A stretch of 64,000 nucleotides of DNA. It comes from Chloranthus sessilifolius. Lineage: Eukaryota; Streptophyta; Magnoliopsida; Chloranthales; Chloranthaceae. The position numbers and the translations under genes are program-made. Below the pieces are notes generated by a model. The model was not told the DNA's origin. It made no database searches and worked only from the letters and a program-made list of their open reading frames with translations. This document shows, piece by piece, positions 1 through 12,699 of this stretch. The stretch's first letter is position 1. Each line of letters starts with the position of its first letter. Where the stretch lies: NCBI GenBank assembly GCA_021018995.1, contig CM037584.1, positions 45,893,811-45,957,810 of the forward strand. Direction: 5' to 3'.

Positions 1-3000
1 CCAATGGGAGAAAGGCTTCTAGAAGAGAAATCAGTCACATCAGCAGCGCAGAATAAGATAATTATTCTCTTAGGCTATGATTGGCTGAAACAGATATGAG
101 AAGAGTATAAAAAAGCTTGAAGAAATTACGTTGAAAGACATCCAGAATTGGAGAGAACCAGAGCTGAATTCGAGATCTATTTTCTCTCCAAAAATTCTCT
201 CTCTTCCTTCTTCCCCCATTCTCTCTTTAGCTAATCATGGTTGGCTAAACTCTTTTCAGTAGTTAGGATGATGTCTAGAGTTGTAAATCGAGAGTTTTAG
301 AGGCTTTGTAAGAGATTGTATGCTGCACAGATTGCAGATTTGAGCACAATAGGATTGTAAGTTGTATTATTGCAATATAATTGTGGTTTTAAATATAATT
401 CTAATCTATATTTCACTTCTTCATATTTGATTTCCCTGGATTGGATACTCATGTGGAAGCCAACCAGAAATGGGGAGCTTGTAGCCTGGCACTCATAGCA
501 TCTATAATAGTTTACTTTTTCCAATCAAGATCAATAGATTAGAACAATCTCTGGGATGATTTGTGTCTAGTAGAAGGGATAGATTATTACCTTAAGATTG
601 CTTCAATCCATTGGACACAGACCCACGACCACATAGAGATTGAGGAAGACTTATCGCAATTGGCTAAAGCTGGATACAACATGACCATATTCAAACACAG
701 CTACTCAATAATCTCTTGGAATCCATTACACGATTAGAAACTCAGGTTGAGCAATTAATCATTCTGATTAACTCGAGAGAGAGTAACTATTCTTCCCCAT
801 GGCCAGTTGGCACCCCGGGAGGAAATACTTTTATGGGAGGACCATAAACTCCCCTTGATCGACAATTGAATTCCTCTTGAATTTGTCGAGCTACCGACTC
901 ACCCGTAGCAAACATGTGTAACATATATACATAAGTACTTTTGAAATGACCCCTTTACAATTTATAAGATATTATTAATCGTAAAGACTCTTTTCTTTGT
1001 TTTTAATAACTTGAAATGCATGGATTTATGAATTCTCATGAGTTTAAAGTCTAATCATAGCAAGTACAATTTTTCAGTCATATATTCTCGCGATCGTTAT
1101 CCAGAATTACAAACGATAATTCTGGGTAACAGGAGAACCTAGTGATCAGTCTTATTGGGAGCATTGGAAGTAAGACCCATTTAAAATTGTATAGGAAACA
1201 TACATGAAATACATTCAATTTCACCACTTCCCAACCACCCTAGCCAAAGAACCTACACATAGATATTTACTCGAGGTGACGGTTCAATACCTTTCCCTAT
1301 AAATCCATACCCATCTATAAACCAGCTCATCTCTCCTGTCTTTCACCTTTCATACCTAAAACCCCATGACAGAAGAGCATAACCAGAGCGATTTCAGTAA
1401 GCAACTTAATAGACTCCTCGAGTTACACAAGGCTGAGCTGCTGGCTGCATAACTGAAAGTAGAAGATCTGAAGCGCCGACGACTCACTCAAGATATTAAA
1501 TCATCCACTGAAACTACCCTTGACCCTAAACCTAATCCAAATCTGAAACCATATACCACAAACCAATCTCCCCCCACTTCCTAACCTTTACACCATCACA
1601 ACCAACCCAGAATGCGGGTTTCTTTCTAACAAGGATGAATTACAATTTCCAGTGTCATGTCTCATCCCATCCTTGATCTCCTCACCATTCTTCTCCATTG
1701 CTTATCTTCTCCCCTCGCTTGCGCTATAATCTCTTTATAAAATTTTCGTAAGGGAGCAGTATAGGCTGGATGGGGGTTGAGATATGTCATCTTCCAACTC
1801 TCCTCAACTTCTTCTTGTAACTGCATTAACGGTGCAGTTGATGAGTCATGGACCAATTTGGAAGACCGAAGGGGAGAGTTTGACAGCTCTTGGATTAGCG
1901 ATCCCGATGTGGATTCCCACTCTAAAGAAGAGGAGGGGAGGCAACCCTGCAAAGGCGTGGATATGCCTTTGGAAGGAAGGAATGAGAGACTGTGATTGAA
2001 AGTAGCTAAAAGTCGGAAGAGTTCTTTTCAGACGTTGCTGCCAGTGTTTTAAGTCTAGTGTGTGTCTAGATTTTTCCTAGGATTTCTTTTATGTAATTAG
2101 TTTTCTTGCCATATTTCTGTAATTAGTTCATATATATTAAAAAAAAAAAAAAAGTTTCTTTTTTCTTTGTTATTTTTGACTAATTTACTAACAGTGCTAC
2201 TAACATCTAATATTTTTTATTTTCCCATTAGAACTGGTAGTATTTTTCTCCTAAGTTTGGGGGAAGAATTTTAATTCTTTTTACAGATTATAAATCCGGT
2301 CACTAACATAGCAGTAAAGTAAGGTAATATTTTTTTGGCGTGTCCCCTATTTTACACAATGAGGGCATTGTCCTATTTAAGTTTGGGGGGGGGGATACAT
2401 ATCAAAATCAAATTTGAAAAATATAATATATCAGTATAATTTTTTTTCTTTAGAGTTTTTTTTTAGTTAATCATTATATGAGAATTATGACCAAAAATAT
2501 GAAAATATAAAATTCTTAGCAATCCATCATAGTAATAGTTCAAAAATTAAAATAAAAATAGTTGCAATTCAAAGTAAAACATCTCTAGAATACTGTATCA
2601 AGAGAATGTTTGAAAATATACGATTGATCTGAACTATAAATATTTTAGATTATAGTTTCAAAATTATATAACCAATGAGCTATAGAGCCTATTTCCTCTT
2701 TTATTCTGAGAAAGAGAGATTGTTTTTATGCATGCTAAATTTCTTTGAACTTCTATACTATTTGAAATTTCATAATGCTGAACTTAGAATCAAGATATTT
2801 TATAAATATGATAATTTATTTATTTAGAACTATCTAATGAATGTATCAAAATAATAAGACATCCATATTAGTAAATTGTGAAAATGACCAAAGGCCATCT
2901 TTTGTTAAATCAGAGCCAAAAAGTCAAAATCATAGAATATTTTTATCTTTTGAACCCATATTAGAAGCCTAAAATTAAATTTCTTTGTATTGAAATTTTA

Positions 3001-4105
3001 TAAACCTTTAACTATATGTACTGCCCAAAGCTTTTTATCCTTAACCCTTACAATTTCTGAGAGTTTAGAATATAATAAGAGAGAAGAGGTAGTGAAAGGA
3101 GTATGCACGTAACAGATAAAAGATCTGCTGAAAAGGGTACAAGCAAAACGAAATGCAATTATATGAAAATATGAGAAAAGAAAAGAAAAGAAGATGATTC
3201 TATGAAAAAGAGAAGCAAAAAGCTTCCAACTGAAAAGGAAATAGGATTTATACTAAGAAAAGAAATGGGAAGAAGTTATCCAAAATAGGATACTTACTGA
3301 AGCTGAAAAATATAGAAGAAGAAGAGAAGGAAGAGTTAAATTCTCAGAAATAATTTTGAATCCTTTTTACCGTTTTCTTTGAAACCTTCTGGAAACCCAA
3401 AGCCCCATTATAAGCCCAAGGAAAGACCTTTGTGATTTAAGATTTGTAGGAATATGAGTCTAGTAGAGATATATAAAATAGATACTATGAATAAATGAAG
3501 TTATATGAACAGAACTGATTATCCTGTCCATGAGATTTATCTTAATTGTCCGATGAAATTTGCATATATATCTACAAAGATTGTGAGAACCCAAAAAATT
3601 TTGATTATTTTTTAGAGTACGCCAATAAGTGAGAGTTTAGATGAAAATATTTTCTAAAAGCTGCAGTTTAAAAAAATTTATGATGAATAAAATTTTCACT
3701 GATATGCACACACTCCACGCTATACTGAATTAAAATCATTGAGTTCTGATAGAGGATGATTGCGATAATGGAAAGCTAAGGATAAAAGATTTAAATTTTT
3801 TGAAAAATGATGAACATATAATGAATGACTGAGTAATTAGTATATAAAAATATATATTTTGAATTTTTAGTTTTGAAAAATATTTTGAAAAATTAAAAAA
3901 TATATTTGGAAGTTTGTAGGTAACTTCACTGAAAATCTTCAGGAGACTACAACTCCTCCACTAGGGATCACGTAGGGGTTTAAAGTCTTGTTGCATCCTC
4001 TAAATGTAATCGTGCTCCCTACAAAAGTGACATTTTAATTTCATAGCTTAGATATTTTATGTTTCCTTGTTTGCTAGGGACTAACAAAACCTAAGTTTGG
4101 GGGTA
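1..4105 (+). mobile_element. Degenerate internal region of a Gypsy (Athila/Tat-like) LTR retrotransposon
   Basis: No long reading frame survives here. The assignment rests on position: the stretch runs directly into a polypurine tract and an LTR at 4106. Three AAGTTTGGGGG-like tracts occur (2251-2264, 2378-2394, 4091-4105); such tracts typically precede the 3' LTR in Athila/Tat Gypsy elements. A short decayed frame at 1366-1581 starts with ATG, contains an internal stop, and reads as a charged peptide ending in a Pro/Thr-rich tail; I do not recognise it. The first ~540 bp look like a transcribed leader or LTR of another element (CT-rich stretch at 180-235, then TA-rich). The remainder is AT-rich sequence in which I see no other feature. 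Family assignment is inference. Confidence 0.4.
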
Positions 4106-4311
4106 TGATCAGTCGCGTAATTTCTTATGTTATCACCCTTAACTCAGTGATGCTAGGCTTTAGTTTACTACTAATAACTTACTGATGTACAAATATTAGA
4201 GATAAATAGTAAAATAGAGCCTAAGTGTTAATATTTATCAAAAGGAGCTCAAAAAGTAGTAAAGAAGGATAACAGAATTGAAAGACGAAGCCCTGCATAT
4301 TGAACAGAATG

Positions 4312-4634
4312 AAAAATCGCTATTTTACGATTTTCCAGGAGTGAAAGACTATGAAAGTCAAAGAATCATAATTTACGATTCTTCAAAAGAAGCCACTCAA
4401 AGAAGAAAAGTAAATAATCGTATTTTCCAGAGAATCGTCCGTCAAGTCTGCTAAGTCATACGAGTGAGCAGTATGAAGATACAAAATCGTCATTTACGAT
4501 TTTGCAACAAAACGACAAAACTGAAGAATCATCTTTTACGATTTTCCCTTTATGAACCAGACTGAAAGCAGAGAATTATAATTTATGATTTTCCACCAAA
4601 GAAGTGAGACAGATAATCAGTATCAACGATTTTA
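4312..4634. repeat. Series of about seven imperfect ATCGT..ACGAT palindromes in the LTR
   Basis: Short self-complementary motifs of the form AAAATCGTnATTTACGATTTT recur at about 4312-4335, 4363-4382, 4415-4437, 4484-4503, 4526-4545, 4573-4592 and 4614-4633, roughly every 40-60 bp, with unrelated spacer sequence between them. They lie upstream of the LTR TATA box at 4924, so in the U3 region. Copies vary while the pairing is largely kept. Confidence 0.7.
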
Positions 4635-4923
4635 CAGAAAGCTTAATTCACTGCTACTGCTGATCACGTGAGTGAAGAGCATTACCGCCATGAACCAAAT
4701 TAGAAGATCTCTAGGAGTCTGGTGAATTATGGATTTGAGAAGATTGATGAAGATCTATCCTGAAGGACTGTTGTTGAACTAAAGGAGAGCAATCCAGAAG
4801 CACATCTACCGTCTAAAGCAAGAAAAGATAAAATTAGGAATTAGAGTTATATTAGGAATCTTTTGTTTTTTTTAGTTTATTTTATTAGAATTAGAAGACT
4901 TTATAAACCGACTCCTTATGATC

Positions 4924-4931
4924 TATAAATA
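4924..4931 (+). promoter_or_regulatory. Putative LTR TATA box (TATAAATA)
   Basis: TATAAATA followed by AGAGAG lies in the middle of the 1617-bp LTR, a normal place for the U3/R border. This is a motif match only. Confidence 0.4.
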
Positions 4932-5803
4932 AGAGAGCTTGGTGTAGGAATAAACATCGAAGAATTTCAGCATCAATTTATGCCTGAGGTTGAATTTTCT
5001 TTTGATCAAAATAGTGTAAAATAGTTAGAGTAGATTAGATATCAGAGGTTTCTCAAGAGCAATTGACAACTACAATTGGGTGTTGAAGATTATTGTAGAT
5101 ATCCTAGTTTCTCAAAAGCAATTGACGATTGCGGCTGAGGGGTAAAAGATATATTTATTTGCTTTCTAGTTTAGATTTTATTTTCTTTTATTTACAGCTT
5201 TGTAAATATCTTCAAGTTTTAATTTGAATTGATGACTCAGGTTAGAATTTGCAGATTAGTGTAACGATTTTTACTTTTTCATCTTTAGTTTTCTAAGGTT
5301 TGATTGACTCCCAGATTTTAGGAAGTTGTTGATTAGATTAAATCTATATTGATAGGATCTTAGACTTGATTGACGACCAATGCTAAGAAACTAGAGATAT
5401 AATGTAACGGTACTGTTTAAATTCGTAGATATCCAATAGCTGAAGATTGGGAATGATAAACTCAATCAGAGGAAGGAGGATTTAGATTTATTTTATATAT
5501 TTTAGATTAATAAACCATTATTTTATTCATATTTCTCTAGTAGATTAGATCTTAAAGATAAATAAAAGTTTTTAAGTAGAAGATATAAATAAAAAGTAAT
5601 TAGATAAATAAACTTCCTCGTGGGAACGATCCTATGCTAGTACTATAATTTTCATTATGCGCTTGCAATAGGTTAAGACTTGAATTTAATATAATAATAA
5701 TATATATTATAAGCAACGATCAGTGTTCTAGTAATTAAGTAAAATACACACCACATCTCACATCACATGGGAAGCTCGGATTGGCAATTGATTGACTCTG
5801 ACC

Positions 5804-5980
5804 CATGGTTCAAAATTTCAGCCGAAATGTTTCGATTTCGGTCCCCGCCGAAAACAAAACGATAACTCAATATTTTGGTTAATTTCGGTCCCCATTGAAG
5901 TTTTTGGCCAAACTTTTTGTTCAAAATTTCGGTTTCGGACAAGCCCGAAACCGAAATGAAATCTAAATTTTTTATCCTTG
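5804..5980. mobile_element. hAT-like MITE rich in CCGAAA/TTTCGG
   Basis: It begins CATGGTTCAAAATTTC and is flanked by CTCTGACC (5796-5803) and CTCTGAGT (5981-5988), a 6-of-8 match compatible with a decayed 8-bp target duplication. The interior is made of self-complementary TTTCGG/CCGAAA words. It sits inside the left arm of the long inverted repeat and is absent from the right arm. The start resembles the better preserved MITE at 51723. Confidence 0.4.
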
Positions 5981-6502
5981 CTCTGAGTCGAGAATTGGTC
6001 CGAATTAGGACTGAGCCTTGGTGATGATGTGGAGATCATCATTAATGGTTTAGATTTTGATAATCATCTTGATGATGATCGATATTTTAGGTCAAATATA
6101 AACCCCCTAAATTCAATAGGACTGGATGCACTAACACTTTAAACATCATATGTGTGCCTCATATGGAATAGTGACAATTCTTGTAAATAGTTATAAAGCC
6201 GAAGGTTATTCTAATTAATTTATCTAATTACTCTAATTAGAAATTAGGATTTTGCAAAGTTCTTGCACATCCTAGCCACACATTTATTTGATCTAGTTTG
6301 ACTCCATCTTAGACTATTGAATTTACCTTGGATAAATCTAAAGTGAAAGATGGACTTGCAAGCATGCACCACAAGATATATTGGAAAAATGTACATACAC
6401 ATAAATTGAGGGCCTTGAAAGTATAAAAAGGCAAGATGAGACAAATTGGAAGGTGAAAATGGAACCCATGTGGGTCCCATTTATCCCATGCGCATGGGAG
6501 CT

Positions 6503-6504
<2 letters not shown>

Positions 6505-6550
<46 letters not shown>
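6505..6550. repeat. (GA)n microsatellite
   Basis: About 23 uninterrupted GA units. Apparent long reading frames on both strands here are artefacts of the repeat. Confidence 0.95.
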
Positions 6551-6552
<2 letters not shown>

Positions 6553-7857
6553 CTTGGGAAGTGAAATAGGGACACTTAGTAAGCCACTTGAAGGCTTTGT
6601 CCCCCAACTCCCCTTGAAAATTTTGTCTTCTCCAAGGCTCCTCTTCATTTCCATCTTCTTCTTCCTCCAAAATTCCATTAAAGCTCTCTTCTCCTCTAGC
6701 ATTTCCTCTCCCAATCCAACCATTAAAACTTTGATCCAACACCACCAATCCACTCCCCACCACCTCTAGAACCACATATATTAAATTAAGCGTCATCCCA
6801 ACCCTTTTCACCACAAAAGTTTTCTCAAACCAGTAAATATTTCTTAGCTAAGCAAAGGTAAAGTATTAGTTTAGATTATTTTTGCAAGTTCTAGTGAATT
6901 TTTGTAAATATTCTTATTCATTTGATTTCTTTTGAAATATTATGGGTAAAGCTTTTGCACTAAGGTTTATGGTGTTGGATACCTATGGATGTGATCCACA
7001 AAATCATGCATACCCATTAAACAACACTTTTCAAAGTTCTAAAATGATTGGATTGTGTAGAATTCACCACACTAGATCACATGTTGTAGGAATTGATAGA
7101 TTTCTATGTTCTAATGTTTTTTGTCATGGTGTGATTAGTTATAATTAGCAGTTTGATTTTATATGAATTAGATGTCACTTAAAATATGTAATTCATGGTG
7201 TATTTGAGGTTTTTTTTATGCTCAATTTGAATGGTGCTAGATGCTGCATAATGAAATATATAGATTGGTTCACTAACCTGAATAAGTTGATTTAATTGAT
7301 TTTGATGGTTAAGATATCTTGATGAGAATGATAATAATATATGATACTTATAGTTTATATAAATTAAGTATCTAATACTTTGATGATCAAAAAATTTGAT
7401 AGTGTTTGATTTATAAGCAAATTTTGATGAATATAACATTGTCTTAAGTATACAAAAATTGTGATTTTGACTGATCTAATGGTCACAGGTTGACCACTGC
7501 ATAGGCTTAGAAAAATTTTGTAAAAATTTAGAGATGTATATACATAACTGTAGACCATCCCTATAAAATTTGAGGCATTGATTCACTGTAATTTGATCGG
7601 AAAAAATTCCGTGGTGGAACTGTGCACATTTGCCTTGTACAATGTACTAGAAATTTGGCTGAGATTGAGGCTGTTAATCTATTGATATAAATTTTCCTAA
7701 AAATTCTATAAAGTTTTTAGGATGGAGCTTTATCACTGCATTATCACTATATAAAAGTTTAGACCTTAAATCAATTTCGTTTGACCAATAAAAAAATCCA
7801 GAATTAGAGAACGCATAATTCAGTTATCTGTGGTACATATAGTCTACTATTGGACAG

Positions 7858-9140
7858 TTGATCAGATGACTCTATTTCTATCAAGATCTTAATATTTTTT
7901 GTGTTACAAATACATAGAAACATTGTGGAGAATTTAGAGAGCTTTCCTATAAGCTCTCATCCGTCCAATTCTGATATCGGCAATAAATGTTATGGCTTGA
8001 TTATCAGAGGCCTTAAAATCTGGTTTGATGACCGATTGAATTTAAAATATGTTCTGTAAATTACTGACTCTGATCAAATCATGACCTAAATTTTGAGTTC
8101 CATCACGTGTGGAAGATGAGGCTATCAGTAATCTTCTACTAGGTTTTGGAATCACTTCTAAATTCATTCGGGATTGAACATGGTAGCAAGGGTTTGATAT
8201 CCTTACCTGAAATTTATAAAGTGAACGGGCAAAATATTGACTCCCCTCAAAACCTATGATATTATGACTATTAATGATCACAAATAATTTTAGTGATCAC
8301 TAATGACCTATAATCAAGATGCCTAATGGTTGACCTTAATTGACCGAGTCGAAGATTGACCCTTAGAAGGCCTAAAGGCCGAGATGGCCGAAAAATAACT
8401 CAGTTTAGGGCTATCATTTTATGGGCCAAAGTGACCACAAAATGCTAAAACGAAATTATAAATATATTAACTTCATCAAAAAATGACCACACTATGACCA
8501 CTGTTTGGACATCCGATCAGATGACCCTGATTCCATCATGATCCCAACATTTTTAGTATTAGAAATATATAAAGATATCATATATAACGTTAAGAGGTTT
8601 CCAACAAGCTCTAATACGCCTCATTTCGATATCAAAAATGAAAGTTACGGCCGAATTATCGGAGACCTTGAAATATGGCCTAATATACGAATTTGTCAAA
8701 AATTCGTTCTGTAAATCGATAGTCATGATCACGTTTGATCATATTTTTGGTTGTCATTACTTGTAAAAGATGAGGCTCCTAGTTATCTTTCACTAAGTTT
8801 TTGAATCACTGAAAAACTCGATTGAAGTTGAAAATAATTACCAGATAACCGACCAAACCCCTTAGTGAAATAACAAGTAGTGAAGGGATAAAGTCAAAAT
8901 CATGACTTTCCCTTGAGTCCTGTGGCACGGAGATCACCGATGATCACTATTATGGTCCTAGTAACTACTGATGACCCATGGTTAAAATATCAGATGGTTG
9001 ACCACAAGTTTGACCACTCGAGATGAGACCCTTAGAGGCCCAAAAACCCGATTTCTTGAAATTAGACCAATTAGGGTTTAGAAACCTGATACAACCCGAC
9101 CCATGAGCCTAAGCAAATAGTTTAAGATAACTTATAGGAC
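7858..9140 (+). repeat. Diverged tandem duplication, ~657-bp unit
   Basis: 7858-8500 and 8515-9140 align from GATCAGATGAC through shared landmarks in the same order: a GTTCTGTAAAT stretch, an AAGATGAGGCT stretch, a TTTTGAATCACT stretch, a GATCACTAATGACC-like stretch, and a final GACCCTTAGA..GCCTAAA segment. Divergence is high, so the duplication is old. Part of the long LTR-like sequence. Confidence 0.7.
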
Positions 9141-9760
9141 CTGATGTACTTATTTAGAAATTGAGTGGTTCATTGTTATTGGTACCCCTCAAAATTTGGA
9201 AGCACCTACACCTAAAATATGAATTTCCTTAAGAAACTGAACCCTTTTCGATGTAGGATTCGGAGTGGCTCCGATATATGAGATCTAAAGCAATAAATAA
9301 AATTGTTGGGACCTGATGTCCCTATTTTGAAGCCCTGAGGGCCATTACTGATGGCACCCACTGAAAACTAAAAGCATCCACATCGAAAATTGTGGAGACA
9401 TCTTAAAGACTCAAACTGATTGTAAATAAGATCCTATCTGACCCAACTTAGGAGGCCTAAATGGACAATGATGAATCAAATAAGGATACAATATCCTCGT
9501 TAATCAGGTGGTTCCTTTGTTGTGGACACTTGTGCAATTATAGGAGAGTTCTATACTATACTCTCTCGAAATCTTAGTATTAAATTGAACCTAAAATCTA
9601 AACTTGACCCAACCAATGGACCCAACAAGAGGTCCAGTATAAGTAATGAACTATTGGGACTTAGTGCCCCAGATTATTAAACTGGCGTGCCCCAACTAAC
9701 GATACCCGACTAAAATTAAATGGACACTCACCTGAATTAGAACCTTAATTTGAGAAATTA
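9139..9760 (+). repeat. Degenerate direct repeats (three units)
   Basis: Units beginning near 9139, 9308 and 9656 share the word series GGACCTGATGT..CC, a GGC/GGTACCCACT-like segment and AAGCACCTACACC/AAGCATCCACATC. Spacing is irregular and divergence high. Non-coding part of the long LTR-like sequence. Confidence 0.5.
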
Positions 9761-10402
9761 AGGGAAAGTACTAGATATGAGATAAGAGAAGGAATTTTAT
9801 AATGTTAAAGTTTCAGTCAAAGCTTGACCAACTGTAAAAAAAAGATGACCCTAAATAGACAACCAATTAATTCATTTTGGTGGAAGACCTAATTACACAC
9901 TATGTGCAACTAGTGACTGACATTTACTCTGTCTTAATGATTTTTGTTTGAAACAATTGAAGAGATAGACCTCTTCTATAACCCTACTGAATTAATTAGA
10001 AAATATAAGCCCTTGATGGACTCTGAATTATAACAACGCTAATTATAGTGTAAATTGATTCAGGAAATTAGTATGCCTAGTGATCCTATTATATATGTGG
10101 GATCAAATTATTTATAGTGATTAATGGGATAGAAATCAAATACCAACTCTAGGATTTGAATTGATTGGATTGAATCTGGAACTTGACTGAATTATAGTAT
10201 ATTAGAATTAAACCCGAACATCAATTGAATTATTGATTTTTGATATAGATTGAGATTGAATCTGAAGATTGATTGAATTGTAATATTTGATGTATTTTGA
10301 GATTAACTTGGAAATTCACTTTGAAATGGTGAATTGCCTGTTGAAAAACGATTGGCGAATAATATAGAAAGAATACCAATATGAAATAGAACCTGAAAAT
10401 AT

Positions 10403-10620
10403 CAAAGTATTGAATATTGAACATTGAATATCGATTATTTAATTGAATATCAAAGTATTGAATGTTAAACATTGAATACCGATTATTGAATCGAATATCG
10501 AAGTATTGAATATTGAATATTAAATATTAAATATCGATTATTGAATCGAATATCGAAGTATTGAATATTGAACATTGAATCGAATATTGAACATTGAATA
10601 TTGAATAATAATATTGAAAG
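10403..10620 (+). repeat. Minisatellite, ~58-bp unit built from TTGAATAT words
   Basis: Repeats combining ATCGATTATTGAATCGAATA with GAAGTATTGAATATTGAACA occur about 3.5 times, with a sub-repeat TTGAATA/TTGAACA. Short frames on the minus strand rich in NIQYFDI-type residues are translations of this repeat, not a gene. Confidence 0.85.
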
Positions 10621-11975
10621 TGAAAAGATGATACTACATTTATAATTGAACCTCGCTAAGCTTACCACTGTTTTTGCGAACATGCACTATGAGCGACTCA
10701 TATTCAAAAGAGTTTAAAATGTCAGCTGATGATTGAGTCTCGTTAGACCAACAAGGTCATTAATTATTGTCTTGATTGATTAAATGGAGAAGAGTGTCAG
10801 GCTTTGTTTGCGCGACGCTGGCAATTGATATTAATATTAGACTATGGTTGGTGTTTAGTATCGCACTGAAATAAATAAAAGACATTAATAACTCATCAAA
10901 TGAACTAAACTATATAAATTACCTAATATTGCAAATTTTGTGATAGCATATTTGAATAATTAATTAAATGAATAAATCATGATTAAATTACAATGAAGTA
11001 TCTTGATATTTCTTGATGATATTGATTGAATGGTAAATTGGTAATTGAATTTGATGTGTTACTATTGATATTCGTAGAATTTGTATTGATAGAATAGATG
11101 ATTGAAAATCGAATTTGACATTGCTTTATTAATATTGATAATTGAAATTTATGATTGATCATGTCTTGAAAATGAGAAATTGAATGATCACAATATATCG
11201 AACGGATCCTTGAACATTATCGTCATTGACTTATTAGTGCATAATGAGTCATTGTTGGATAGATTTAGAACTGAAATATAGGGATATTATATTATTGATT
11301 AGATAGATAATCGATGAAATTTAACTGAAAATACTGGCTGAATTATGAGAATTTACTGGAAATGCATTGATAAATTTAGCTAATACTTTATTAAGCCTCA
11401 CCGCTTACGTAGTTTCATGATAAAAAATTTTAAAGACAGGATAGACGTTGCCCTGCCAAAGCTAGACGGAGCGGTCGGGTAGAGATTTAGAAGGACCCAT
11501 CGAGCTAAAAACATTTAACTCAATTTATCTAAGGAGTTACCAGCACATACGTGGACGGACCAGGTGACACTTGCATTGGATTTTAACTTTTTACAATTGC
11601 TTACTTTTGTTTAAAACTAGTTTGATTATTTATTTTATAAAACCATTGGTCTCATTGTAAATATCGGACTTCGAAGTTATTTTGATCGAAAGAGTGCATA
11701 CTTTTATTTTAACTTGTCTTTCTGCAACAAGTAGAAACTTCGAAGGAACTTTCATTTTTCTAATAAATGAATAATCAAATTTGAAAACTGACCAGGTTAA
11801 GAAAATATGATTTTTTGTAATAAATAAACTTTATATATTTTCTCCGATTTGAAAGAAATTTTTTGATATAGAACACAAAAAATCGAGGTGTGTCGCGTCA
11901 ACTTGGCTCGTGGATCGTAACGTGCAGGGCGCAAGAGCCACCCAACGTGGGAGGCCAATAGTTGGGGGCGTGACA

Positions 11976-12640
11976 AAGACTTCCTGTGAAATTTTACATA
12001 GTGCTGGGGCACAGGTCAAATAGTGACTCAAAATATGGATTTATTGGAGGAGTCCTTGCACATGAAATCACAGCCTTTTTGAGGCACATATTTCTGGGGC
12101 AAAGAGGGTAAATTTTCTGCCATTTACTCCGAACTCCGTGTAGGTCAAACTACTAGGAAATCGGGTCTGATTTTTTACTGGGTTATTGGGAACCCATTTA
12201 TTTAACTAATTACAATTTTCTAGATTTTTTATTAATCTAATTCTCATATTTTTAAACTCATCTCAGTGAGTTTCTTGTTTTGGGCCTTAAGGCCTTTAAA
12301 ATTTACCATTGATGAGGTCCACCTATTGGCCCATCATACGCACACAATTTTATAATCTTGACCTGGGAACACCCCAGATCAATCACAGATCAGTTAATAT
12401 CCCTTTTTGAGATCTATTCTATCGATCAAACGGCAGAAATTGTCCCCGCAACTATCCTATTCGCCAGTATCTCGATTTTAGTTCTATTTCGATTAAATTT
12501 GATCTAGCCTTTAAGGGCCGTCTGATCAAATCAAATTTTAGCTCATTATATTTCTTTTAAAAACTAATATTCCCAGAGAACATCCTTTCAAAAATCATTT
12601 TTTTATTGTGACCATTAGATCACCAAATTATCAATTCTTC
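11976..12640. other. Unassigned AT-rich stretch between the inverted LTR-like copies
   Basis: No gene, terminal repeat or tandem repeat recognised. A phrase near 12120 (TTTACTCCGAACTC) resembles one in the solo LTR at about 32700, so this may be decayed LTR sequence. Confidence 0.3.
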
Positions 12641-12699
12641 CTATGCTCTAAGATTTGCCAATTTCTAAGCATTTTCAATATCATAGATCAATCACCATT

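Larger units (their letters stand above)
4106..5722 (+). repeat. 3' LTR of the Athila/Tat-like Gypsy element
   Basis: The LTR starts TGATC immediately after the polypurine tract CTAAGTTTGGGGGTA (4091-4105) and ends GATCA, giving 5-bp inverted termini of the TG..CA kind over 1617 bp. A TATAAATA box lies at 4924-4931. The GTGGGAACGATCC-like stretch near 5620-5634 resembles the sequence near the 3' end of LTRs in Athila/Tat elements. The 5' LTR lies outside the window, so the pair cannot be compared. Right flank: inverted Gypsy LTR-like DNA. Confidence 0.6.
5723..11975 (+). mobile_element. Long Gypsy LTR-like sequence (Tekay/Del-like, possible solo LTR), 5' end missing
   Basis: A non-coding stretch of about 6.2 kb. 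Its first ~1.2 kb is the inverted counterpart of 13770-14880. The right end reads GGGGGCGTGACA at 11964-11975, complementary in style to the TGTAACACC start of the inverted copy at 15069; long LTRs of the TGTAACACC...GCGTGACA type are usual in Tekay/Del chromoviruses. The start is missing because the Athila-like LTR abuts at 5722. The body holds several diverged tandem repeats, a (GA)n tract and a minisatellite, listed separately. No coding frame is supported; the frames around 6338-6814 arise from the (GA)n tract. Element identity is inferred. Confidence 0.4.

Noticed and set aside
4312-4634. CRISPR-like array
   Set aside because: Repeats are degenerate palindromes with irregular spacing in a plant LTR; no array architecture and not a prokaryotic genome.
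6338-6814. Long frames on both strands around a (GA)n tract, including a 158-codon minus-strand frame
   Set aside because: They depend on Leu-Ser/Arg-Glu translation of the microsatellite, and the sequence is part of a repeated non-coding LTR-like region whose inverted copy does not keep the frame.
10230-10683. Minus-strand frames rich in NIQYFD words
   Set aside because: Direct translation of the TTGAATAT minisatellite.
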